Assembly (NCBI GenBank): GCA_023853785.1
Contig: JAJIRX010000032.1
Coordinates: 62,001-126,000 of the forward strand
Reading direction: 5' to 3'
From: Psilocybe azurescens
Lineage: Eukaryota > Basidiomycota > Agaricomycetes > Agaricales > Agrocybaceae
Length of the DNA stretch: 64,000 bases
Of the stretch, positions 37,224 to 47,482 are shown one piece after another. Position 1 is the stretch's first letter, and each line of letters starts with the position of its first letter. Below the pieces are notes generated by a model, which was given only the letters and a program-made list of their open reading frames with translations, searched no databases and was not told the origin of the DNA. The translations under genes and the position numbers were made by a program.

Positions 37224-37375
37224 GGGGTCATGCCTCTGTCGGGTATGGACAGATGAGAGAGTAGAGACAAGTCGGCGTAAATTGGCGTAATTACATCCTA
37301 CCACTACAAGCACGTGACTCCAATTACGATGGTCGGGCCACGACAAGCGCGCACCAATTACTGTCAACTCCTACA
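37224..37375. promoter_or_regulatory. bidirectional promoter, makorin / HFI1
   Basis: About 150 bp lie between the divergent starts at 37223 and 37376. It contains CACGTG at 37312-37317, a perfect E-box (bHLH, Cbf1/Pho4 type), in a good position for either gene. Confidence 0.45.
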
Positions 37376-38630
37376 ATGTCCTTGTCGTCAACATCGACCC
37401 TCAAAGGCCAGCTCATCAAGAACCTTGGGCCAAAGGCGCATCTATACTTCGAGGCATTGAGCAGCTTCGTATCCGGGAAAACATCTCGGACGGAATTCGA
37501 GGAATCAGCAAAGCAGCTGCTTACCTCGGCTAATCTTTGTAAGTCCATATCCTTCCCCAGCTGTTCCGTCATCTGATCGAGTCCAACAGTGCAACTACAC
37601 AATGCTCTTGTAATATCTTTGTTTGATGCGACAGCGACTCTGAAGCGGCCACCCACCCCGCCTCCACCGACACTTCCTAAGCCACCCCCAACGAAACGCC
37701 GACGGACCTTACTTCCGTACCAAGGTCCAAATGTCCCGGACGAGGCCCGGACAATACGCTCTTCACGTATCAGAAAATGGGCACTCTCTGTAGGAAAGCG
37801 CGAACGCGAAAGAATAAAGACTCTCCAAAACGCGCCCCCGTCCATCGACCCTCCACGGCCCCGGAGAGAACTGGACGAAATCGCTAGCGAACGAGGCGTC
37901 GAACTGCTGCCTGAACGAAACGGTGTGTACTTGCTCATCATCTCGTCTTATTCTGCATGCTGAACGTGCCATCTTCACCCAGAGCCGCCTGGTACTCGCG
38001 TAGCTATTCATCTGCATGCAAGCACGCGTGCACCCACTCTGCAGCACGTTGTGGACAGGATGAAGCTCATCTGTGCCCAGAATAATCTGAACGATCCTTC
38101 ACGTACAGTATCCTCTCTCATGACCCTAGCATGCGAGGTCAGTCCCTTTCTACTTCCAATTCGACAACCACACTCACACACGCAATTCCAGGCAAAGCTC
38201 AAGCAACTAATCACACATGCACTCACTTTAACCTCCACCTCACATGCTATCAACTCAATCGCGCCCACTTCTAACAGTTCACACCACATTCCCGGAGTTC
38301 CTCATCATCACTTCCCTCAAAAGCCACCCGTGCTTACATCTGATTCCTTCCACACACTATTCACTATTTCTCCTGCTGACCTTCCGAACAAATCAGCAGC
38401 GGCGATGCGGTTTGCTATTTCACCGTCGTCCATCGTAAGCAATTGAAAGTTTTGACAATGAATAATTAATTGCTGAGCGAGACTGTTATGTTGCTCAATA
38501 GGACGATGAGAGCGACGATGTCTTTGTCCTCAAAGACCGTGAAGTGAGAGATCAGAGATGGCAGATCATGGCCCTACTAGGGGAGCGAAGTACCGTCAGA
38601 GACAGTCTGAAAGGCAAAACTGGCCGATGA
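37376..38630 (+). CDS. HFI1: SAGA core subunit Hfi1 / Ada1
   Basis: Histone-fold core subunit of SAGA and partner of TAF12. The N-terminal conserved block reads TLKGQLIKNLGPKAHLYFEA, then SRTEFEESAKQLL and VQLHNALVISLFDATATL, as in the SAGA-Tad1 family. A basic Pro-rich linker follows, then RKWALSVGKRERERIKTL, EPPGTRVAIHLHA, a histone-fold-like helix group TLQHVVDRMKLICAQNN, and an acidic end DDESDDVFVLKDREVRDQRW. Five exons; the last starts near 38503. It is the third SAGA subunit gene in this window. Confidence 0.88.
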
Positions 38631-38807
38631 TAACCTTATCGAGGTTGTATTTTATCCCGTCGTATCTATACCCTCCGCTCTTACGCAAATATACCCCGAT
38701 GTAAGCTCACGAGAGCCCGGTCCTGACACCAAACGCACCTCGTCATATGAAATGGTGGTTTCAAAGTTGTATGTATTAGTGTGATTAAATATAACAACCC
38801 CTGCAGC

Positions 38808-40017
38808 TCATGATCGCACCAGCGCGACTCCACTCTTGCCCGAGCTAGCGTATATGATTTCGGAAGGAACGAGCTCTGGAGCGGTGTATTCCACTTCGGA
38901 GCTGGCTTCGTATAGACTGCCATGCCCATGGAGCAATGTCGATGAAGGCAGCTGTAGCTTATCTGTAGGTGTTTGAGTAAGATATACACGGTGGAGGGCG
39001 TCTTCCGCAGCCTGTGAGGTGTCAGTCAATAAAGTAAGAAGTGAGGAAAGACAAAACATACGCGGAATTCTGCCATGTTTAGAGAAGCACCGAAGCCTTC
39101 TCCCAGTTTATCAGCACCGGAATAGATTCCAACAACAAATACAGGTGAATTAGAGTAACGACCAGTCTCTTTCAATAATCTGTTCCATGTCAGAAAAATA
39201 CGGTATAGGAAAAAGGGGTGCTACCTTGATTTTGGGGGTTCTCGTTTGTACTTTTGGACCATCTCTAACAAAGCTTTTTTAGGATTGTAGAACTTGAGCA
39301 TGGAGCGGATATCGATCTGTCGTGTGAGGAAATACGAGTGAACGAATTCGCGAGCTGAGAGCAGGGATCGTTGTTGATACAAAAGACCTGTTATTGATCG
39401 TGGTATAGATGCAAGGGCTTCGGAATGTAGGATAGAACGGGTATTTGACGACTCGGACTAGAGAGGGAGCGACAATGAGTGGAAAACACGGAGAAAAAGG
39501 GAGTGACGCACAGCTCGATGCCACCGAAGTAGCGGGGTTGCGCCCATCTCCCGTGCTACACTGTCGCAGGTCATTGAACCGACATGAGCCGTGACTGCGG
39601 CCTTCATGACGCGAGTTGGGAGGTATGGATATTTTGCTTGGACGTATTCTGCTGCGAAAAGCCCCATGAGGGAGTTTCTAGTGTTGCCAGACGGGCATTT
39701 GTGTCTGGCTCTGGTTTTGAGGGATAGTGCTGGCGGAAAAGAGGAAGAAAGGAGGGGTGTGTGCATGTCTGTCTGATGAGATCTGGGGAAGAGAAGAGAG
39801 ATGAGAGGCCTATTCTATGGGAAAAGGCGACGAGGGCGGTTGAGGGTGCGGGCTGGAGGGACGCCCAGTTCTCTGGATTGAACTCTTCCTTGAGAAACGC
39901 GTCCTTTGGAGGTTTCAAGGCCTCCTTTGGTGGGAAAGCGGAGATGGATGCCGGGGAGACTGAGGGAAGGCGCGCAGCCGTGGATACGAGTCGTCTCTGA
40001 ACATGGTTCATTGGCAA
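38808..40017 (-). CDS. MRPL3: mitochondrial large ribosomal subunit protein mL44
   Basis: Structural mitoribosome protein with a degenerate RNase III fold and a dsRNA-binding domain. The N terminus (HVQRRLVSTAARL) is Arg/Ser-rich like a presequence. The RNase III-like part gives TALVAFSHRIGLSSLFSSPD and CTHPSFLP, then NSLMGLFAAEYVQAKYPYLP and MKAAVTAHVGSMTCDSVARE. The dsRBD end has GADKLGEGFGASLNMAEFRA then AAEDALHRVYLTQTP. One base is missing near 39675-39678, between LATL and NSLMG. The RNase III catalytic acidic signature is not apparent. Convergent with HFI1, 177 bp apart. Confidence 0.9.
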
Positions 40018-40406
40018 AGAACTGGTCTATACAAAACTATTCACTTTCCAAATTTTTGGTCACTGTTTCGGCAATACCCGGAGTCAACCAGCTATTCTAT
40101 ATTCTTCACCCTTTCATTTAATGAATATCTCGTCTATTGTATCCAGGATATAACAACTACTATGTACACCTCTACAGTACATTATTTTCAAAAGGATTGA
40201 GAAATAGTCGAGTTATTTAAATATACGTTGTTGCGTTCAAGTGACGGGAGGCACGTGCCGGATGGGATGTATTGCGGAGTATGCAGAGTCTACACGACTT
40301 TTCCAACAGACCTCCATATAACCCGTCGTTCTACATCACCACACAACCACACCACCACACCACCACACTTCTCCTCTCCCTCCCATACAGCGACTACACC
40401 TCTACT
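40018..40406. promoter_or_regulatory. divergent intergenic region, MRPL3 / RhoGAP
   Basis: It separates the starts of mL44 and the F-BAR/DEP/RhoGAP gene and should hold both promoters. It includes a CACGTG E-box near 40252 (GCACGTGC) and a CCACACCA simple repeat at about 40339-40370. No coding support. Confidence 0.45.
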
Positions 40407-43400
40407 ATGGCGGTTCTGTCGCTGCCCCTCTCATTACAAACTCATTTTGGTCCCAGGACTATCGACGCGGACTCGAGGTCTTGTTTGGCAAGCTTGAACA
40501 GGTCCGTCTGTCGTTGACATGTTCTTATATCCGATACCGGTCTCTCAACCTTTTAATCACAGGGCGTAGCAGAAAACGATGAAATCGTCGCGTTTGTGAG
40601 AGTATGTCCCCGTATTCTATCGTTCCGAGCCATGAGTTTTGACCGACCTCTAGGCCCGAGCGATTGCTGAGAACAATATTGCCAGCAGTCTCAGGAATCC
40701 GTCACATACCGGCAAACAAGGTTCGCAGCGTCAATCAAAACTCTATCGTTCCTGATTGACGGAGTAATGTAGGAACTGGTTTCAGCGCCGATGAAGGAGC
40801 CACTCTCTTCATGGCTTTCCGCGGTCTGCAGGCAGAATCCGTTGCACAGGGGCAGGCCCACAACAATATCGCAAAAGAGCTCAACACCCTTGTTGCAGAC
40901 CCATTTGACGAATGGGCTCAAGGCTACAAGGTTTGTTACACTTGTAACAAATTGTCTATTAATCTTATTCAATGACCTTGGCGGCCCCCACACATAGGAG
41001 CGTCTGCGGCAAAACAAAGCTACCGTTATCGACAACTGGCTTCGATCATACGAATTGGCCCAAGGAGAGGTTGCAAAATTGAAGAATCAATATCTTGCCA
41101 AAGTCCGCCGCGCCGACGAAGCAGAAGACGAGTACGTTCTCGTTGCTCCACGCCCTCCGAGTCCACTCCTAACCACCCCTGTCTCTAGTGCAAAATTTGC
41201 ACCAAACAGTGGCGGGCCTACTGATAAGTACACTAGCTCACCGCGCATTCGCCCGGCCGACGGTCACCGTACAGCGCCCCAACGCACCGCCAGCGTATCT
41301 GAACGAATCGCTCAGCGCCTCAAGGAAATCCAGAAAAGAAGCGCAGACGTCCTCGCGCAAGCCACTTCCACTGAAGACCCCAATGCGTCTCCAGAGTCTA
41401 TCAGCGAGAAACCGCTTCCCAAGGTTGACAAGGGCAAAGGAAGGGCAGTGCTGACTGAGGAACCTGAGGAGTTGTTATCCCCACCTCCAATGTCACCCAT
41501 GCCTCCGCCCAAAGAACTACCTAACTCTCCGATGCCATATATTCCCCAGTCCATTGTCATAGCTGGTCTCTCGCTGCCACCTGTCGCGATCTCGCAGCTC
41601 TTGACTCGCGCAGCGGCAGAACTTCGTCTGCGACCTGTTCGCTTCCCGTTACTTGGCGAATACCAAGATGCGTTCACCGGAGAAGAGTTTGTAGTTTGGT
41701 TGCAACAAAATGTAGAAGCTCTTGGAGGTAGTTTAGACCGCGCAGAAGAGATGGCAAAGGATTTGACAGAGAGGGAAGGCCTCTTGCGCAGACTAGGAGA
41801 GTTAGGAAATCAATTCGAAGATTCTGATGATGCATTCTTTCAGTTCAGACCGAAGGTAAATATGAGCCTGTTCCTCTGGTATCGTTGTATTCTGACACTC
41901 TTTTGCTGTATGTAGGCATTTGAATTGGGACAACAAACCTCAGAGCCATCAGTTCTATCCAAGGCGCAGTCAGATACGTTACTGAAGAAAACTGGGACAT
42001 CTTTTGTCAGCCTGGTCAACAAGGCTTTGAATACCAGTACTGGCAACAACGGGGAACCACCTTATATTCGTGCAAGGCATGAGGCCGATGACGCTGACAA
42101 GGCATACCGCATTGGAGTTAGGCGCCTTGACAGACACAGACTTGCCCTGGAGGAGCGCATCGAGGAAACTCTCAAAGTTCTGCAGAGATGGGAAACCGAA
42201 AGACTGAGAGCAGTCAAGACTGGTAAGCCTCCTACAGATCTTCCTTCATACATATCCTAAAGTATCCAAAAGTCCTTCTTCAATACCAGGGAACGCTTGC
42301 CAACTTGCCTAAATCCCTTGAACCTTCACTAGAACGATCAGCTACGCTCATCGCTTCGTATCAGCCTGAATCCGATCTAACGGCACTGATCGAGCGCTAT
42401 CGAACTGGTCCATTCCGACCCGACCCACAGATCTACGAATCCGTGGCGCACGACGAGTCCGACGTGGTCTTCGGCATCGACCTCCGCAAATGGGCCGAGG
42501 GTGGCTGGTACGCCCTCACCCAAGGCGACGAAAAGAAGGAACTCATCCCACCTGTGCTCACCGCCATGCTCGCCGGCCTCGATGCAGCGTACGAGCGCGT
42601 GCCCAACGACATCGAGAAGCGCAAGGCATGGATATACGAAGTGCCCCTCCCCGCCGTGCACCAGCTGCGCGAGAGCCTGAACGCCATCCCGCCTGATCAG
42701 CCGTTCTCCTCGGATTTCTTGGCCAAGTTCGATGCGCCTGTCATCGCGAGCTGCGTCAAACTTTGGGTGCTTGAATTGACTCCTCCGCTGGCTTTATATG
42801 AGGGCTGGGATGACTTCAGGAGACTTTATCCTACTGTTGGGGGTTCTGCACCCAAGGAAGGCGAGGAGTCTGGGGAACAACATCTTCAAGTCGTTAGCTC
42901 GGCGTTACAGAGGTTGCCTCGAGTGCATCTTTTCGTTCTTGACGCTATTGTGAAACATCTGAGAAAGTATGCTTGTTCTTTCCTCTAGATAATATCAACG
43001 CTAACTTAAAAACACAGTTTGGTTGAGACCACGAAAGTGGAAGAAGCGGATGAAATTTACTTTACAAAAATTGCTCTCTCTATGGGAAGATGTGAGTGTC
43101 TACCCTTGTTCTCTCTGTCCCTTTCTAATGCATCTCCAGCCGTCCTCAGACCTAAAGTCGAAACAGAGCTATCTATCCAAGATCGTCATCCTACATGTAT
43201 GCTACCCATTCTTCATTTCTGTACAATGTCGATAGCTAATTTATATGTGTAGTGCTCTTCCTCGACCTTTTGAAGAATTACGATGCTCTCCTTCCTCCAA
43301 CCATCGCACGCAAGAAGCGTGAATCTGAACGAAAGGTGCCTATCCGCAAACGCACGGCGCCCATTGACATGCGGCTGAGCAGAAGCAGGATCTCGCTTCA

Positions 43401-44358
43401 AGTTGGTGCAGATGCCCAGCAGCTATTGGCCGCACAACAGATCGCGCAGAATCCATCGCTAGCTCATAAATCACCAGAGCTTCCTTCCTTGCCTCCTCCT
43501 GTGGCTGCGGTTGTCTCGTCGACCGAAGCAGCTCCTGCTGCATCGATGACATTGTCTCCTCCACCTCCTCCTCCAGTCTTGGAGAAAGCCAAGACTCCAC
43601 CACCACCACCTCCCATTGTGCAGAAGATCAAGACTCCACCTCCACCTACAGTCGTGGAAAAAGTTAAGACTCCTCCCCCTCCCCCCTCCTGCGCCCTTTC
43701 TGGCAACCCCACCTCCCCCACCTCCTGTACTTGCAAACAAGATCAGCGACCCACCGAGACCCAGCTTCAAGGAGCCTCCTCCTGAATTTGATGATGTGCC
43801 GAGACCTTCCTTCAAGGAACCTCCTCCGGAACTCGATGATCTCCCACCCAGGCCCTCGTTCGCCGATCCTCCCCGGAGGACTCTGATGTATCAACGCCAC
43901 CGAGGGTTTCGGCATTCCCAACACCAACAGCGAAGGTGATCCCTCCTACGCCGCGCAAGCAGGGCAGCGTCTCCGGGTCATCGTCGCCGAGCAAGATCGC
44001 CTCGCGCAGTCCCTCACCACCACCCACACCCTCAGCTGACGACGTTGTGCTCGGGGCAGGCAAGGCCTCGATATCAAGGACTGGCTCTGCTCAATCAGGT
44101 GTGATGCGTGGCCCGCGTCTGGCACGTGGCCCTCGCGCTTCCCCAGGGGGCGGCAGTGTGCAGAACTTGGTGCAGAATCTGAATCGGAACAGCACGGGCG
44201 GTGTGCCTGCGGCCGGCAGTGCGACCAATCCTAAAGTGAACCGGCTTTCGGGAAGCCCTGTGAGAAGACCTTCGAGTGTGGTTGGCAGGTCGGCGGCCTC
44301 GTTCTCGAGGAGGACGATGGCGAGCGACGCAGAAGATGATGTTGTTGATAAAAAATGA
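40407..44358 (+). CDS. RGD2: F-BAR / DEP / RhoGAP-domain protein (Rgd2-like)
   Basis: A membrane-curving Rho regulator of polar growth. Exon 1 starts MAVLSLPLSLQTHF. The F-BAR domain includes GVAENDEIVAFVRARAIAEN and VADPFDEWAQGYKERLRQNK, and is split by a DEP domain (LGEYQDAFTGEEFVVWLQQN to FQFRPK), the arrangement of yeast Rgd2. The second F-BAR half is RHEADDADKAYRIGVRRLD. The RhoGAP domain runs from FGIDLRKWAEGGWYAL to LPRVHLFVLDAIVKHLRKL. A Pro-rich and Ser-rich tail follows. At the arginine-finger position the sequence reads WIYEVPLPAVHQLRE, without the usual arginine. Frame breaks: base missing in T run 40445-40448 (then WSQDYRRGLEVLFGKLEQ), extra in C run 43681-43686, missing in C run 43871-43874. 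Confidence 0.9.
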
Positions 44359-44672
44359 AATGGGAGAACTTTTATGCTTTGTTGATATGCTACAGGGATG
44401 CACTTGTGATCTATGGACTATTTACTACTTAGGATTATGTTGATACACTATTGACTTATACACTTGTCATTGACTTGCTTCAGCATTGTTCTCGGCCCCG
44501 TGACTTATTGAGACGCGTCTTCTTCACGTGATGACTTTATTTCTGGTTCCGTGCTGCTCGCCGGAGAAACGAGGCCGCTCATTTCGTTCAAAAGACTCTG
44601 ATCAGTCCGGCTGCAGCTGCTCACTTTGTACCACCACATTCCACCAAAAAAGGATCTCTGTAAATTATACCA

Positions 44673-46182
44673 ATGTCAGTTCTGCCTTCGAGGCCCCCTG
44701 TGGCCCCTCCACTCTCATCCGCAACACCAACTTCTGGCTCAGGTCCTCTCACACCCTCCAGTGATCAGGTACGCATCACTTTGCATCGGCATGGACTTTG
44801 GCCTTACTTTGTCCATAGATTGTCGTCCTATATGTCGTATGTCCTCCCCACTGTACAAGTAACGTGCTCTTTAGGCTGAAGAATGTGTATTATCTGTTTT
44901 GTGTCTGGTCCAGATAGTCGCAATGGCCGTGGTTATCTTTGGCTTCTGGAACGTGCCCGTCGTGCGCAACCTCATCAATCCCCTCAAACTATTCACCATA
45001 GGGTGGCACGAATTGTGTCATATAACTGCAGTATGCACTACGCCAGCCGCCGCGTGTTTTCGTCGTGCCCAACTACCCCATCTGACCATCTCGTTTACAT
45101 GCAGGCTATCATGTCGGGGGGTCGAATACTCAAGATTACAATAGACCCTCATGTGGGTGGTGCAACTATCGTGGAAGGAGGCAGTCCTGGTTTCGTGCTA
45201 TCGTCAGGGTATATCGGGTCAACACTTCTAGGCGGTGTATTCGTATTAGCAGGCTGGGATACATTGGTCGCAAAAGTCATGAGCTTCGTTCTTGGTGTGG
45301 GACTGGTTCTGCCATTGGTCCTAGTGAGGGACAAATTGTGAGTTCTTCCCAGTATCATATCTATACCGATTGCCTGATATGTGCTCTCCAGAACGATTAT
45401 GTTGACCATTTGTTACGAAGGCCTGCTCATCGGCTTCTGGTTTGTTGACCATGGGTAGACGCTCTCCCTCAATTATGCAATACCGTGATTTAATGATTCA
45501 ACCAGGCAGGCTTTGCGGTGGTACTGTCTATTCATCGGTGTTATGAAGTGCGTTTTTCAACTTCTATCTGACGAGTTCATGCTGACGTTGGAGCAGCATT
45601 CTATTCGTAGTCTGTAAGCTTTATTCATAACTATGTCTTCTTTAAAAGATCTAATACCTTTGCATAGGGGATGTTGCGGATGATCGATTCTTTCACAAGA
45701 CCAACGACTCAGACGCAACGCAGTTTTCTCTTCTGTATCCACGAATAGGCGCTCATGGTGAGTTTCGCTCCTAGTTGTCCTACTTTTCTCGGAGCTGACT
45801 ATGCCCATGGTAGTTTGGGCCACCTTCTGGATCATTTTCCAACTGGGCTTCTTAGTTGGATTCGCGGTACTGGGTATTTACGCCTTCAAGGTGCGAGCCT
45901 ATCTATCTAGAACATAACAGACAGTCTTATTGAATATTAATAGATCACGAGAGATGAAATGGATGCACAAGCTGGTAAGTGTTTGTTTTTCTTCTCTGTC
46001 CTGCAGCTCAACCAGCCTCCAGCCTCCTTTCTCCCTACATGAAAAGCGTCCTCTTTACTTGCTCTCATTGACACTGCTTTCATCATTATTGGAACAAGCG
46101 CATTTTACGATTTCACGCATTTTGTACGACTACACAACATATGACATACGTAGATCACTCTAGAGAAGGAACACCTGGATAA
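44673..46182 (+). CDS. M50B-like membrane peptidase family protein
   Basis: A polytopic membrane protein of the peptidase M50B-like family. The zinc-site motif HELCH lies in FTIGWHELCHITA (about 44989-45030) at the end of a membrane helix that starts VAMAVVIFGFWNVPVV, followed in the next exon by IMSGGRILKITIDPHVGG and several further helices (GYIGSTLLGGVFVLAGW, KVMSFVLGVGLVLPLVLV). The third zinc ligand of true site-2 proteases is not obvious, so activity is uncertain. Seven or eight exons. The C-terminal exon is uncertain: joining donor 45976 to an acceptor near 46153 gives a short tail ending at 46182, with an intron of about 178 nt, long for this genome. Confidence 0.75.
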
Positions 46183-46654
46183 TATTCACTGGGAAAACGA
46201 TCTCTGCACGACAACGACGACTACTTACTCACATCACGTACACAGGCATCACATCACCGCAGCACTTGCACTTGCTATTCTTGAGAGATCCCACTGCTTA
46301 AGTTAATTTTTATCACATCAATGCCTGTAACTACATAGTTCTTAATAATATTGAGCATGTCAATGTAGTTTTAGTTCGGTTCCGATGAAAAGAGCTGGGA
46401 GATATGTGCATGGATAACATGTAGAAGTAAATAACGTTGAGTGGATGAAATTCTTCGTATGGAAACTATTGACTGTATATTCATAATGATAGGTAAGTGT
46501 ACGAGAACGGGTAGTTCAGATAGCACACGCGGAGAAATTGGTCCATGTGTGTATTGGTGGTCCATAGGGCAGTCGTGATTCGTGATTAAGTATTGAAGAG
46601 ACATGGTGTAAGAATCAGGGCGCTGGAGGTCAGAAGTTCGGTAGAGGGAAAGAT
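46183..46654. other. convergent intergenic region, M50B-like / FIS1
   Basis: About 470 bp between two stop codons. It is AT-rich and should hold both 3' UTRs and poly(A) signals. I see no gene. Confidence 0.5.
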
Positions 46655-47339
46655 TTATTTGCGGGCTCGCCGTATTAGGCCTGCAAGAAGGAGAGTTCCA
46701 ACCGCAGCCACCCCGCCGACAAGCGCCATGCCAATGTAGCCATCTAAATGACAACGATTAATAGAATGGTGGACAAAGCGAATTTGACATATACCTCGCG
46801 CAGCTCCTTTGTTTATGAGCTGGCCTAGAGATTGAGCCTGCAGATTCGTGGGCTCCTTGTCCAGGAGAAGAGCTACACTTATATATAAATCGCAAGTAAC
46901 AAAGCATAAGAACATTGACGCCAATCGCACCATTGAATCTCCTGGCCTCCTCAAAATTTCCCATCTTGAAATGTCCCAAAGCGAGATAGTAAAGACACTC
47001 TCGTCTCCTGGCTGGTTCTGCGCGGTAGATTTCTATTGGGCATGAGGTCACTTGGCATGATCTAATCTTAGGCAGCGGGTGGGTGTATGCTTACCTTGCA
47101 GCAGCTTGACACCTTCGACCTGGTGTTCATGTATAGGACTCTTTACAAGACCCCAACAGAGATTGAACTTTGTTTGGGTCGTAACGTGGTCTTGGGCGAG
47201 TTCCTTCTGATACTGTAATCGCAGGACCTGGAGGGCGGTGAGCACGTATGGAATGGGGAGAAACGAGCCGAATGACCTCAAGCTCATCATACGTGAGAGA
47301 CATCTCTGCATCTGCGGCATATGGGAGTTCTGTGGGCAT
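46655..47339 (-). CDS. FIS1: mitochondrial fission protein Fis1
   Basis: Tail-anchored protein of the outer mitochondrial and peroxisomal membranes that recruits the fission machinery. It starts [20 protein letters not shown] and continues with [17 protein letters not shown], the family's TPR-like first repeat, then [20 protein letters not shown] and [20 protein letters not shown], the second repeat. [19 protein letters not shown] and a membrane helix [20 protein letters not shown] close it, with a basic end RRARK for outer-membrane targeting. Five or six exons; full family length of about 150 residues. It diverges from U2AF2 across 143 bp. Confidence 0.94.
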
Positions 47340-47482
47340 GATAGTTGATAGCTGTGGACAAGCTTAGATGGAGTCACTAGTCAGGCTCTACAGAGGCGCA
47401 GAGGCGGAAAGGCGGCACTGGAGCTTGTCGGAGTTTAAAACGCTTGTTACTCTTGAACCACCTCACACGTCCCCCAAAAAAA
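47340..47482. promoter_or_regulatory. bidirectional promoter, FIS1 / U2AF2
   Basis: Only 143 bp lie between the divergent start codons at 47339 and 47483, so the two genes share a promoter region. No TATA box is seen. Confidence 0.5.

Noticed and set aside
44300..44360. Pseudogenisation of the RhoGAP, ligase, ADE16 and amidase genes
   Set aside because: All breaks are single-base changes, nearly all at homopolymers, with conserved protein on both sides and no other inactivating change; sequencing error explains the pattern better.
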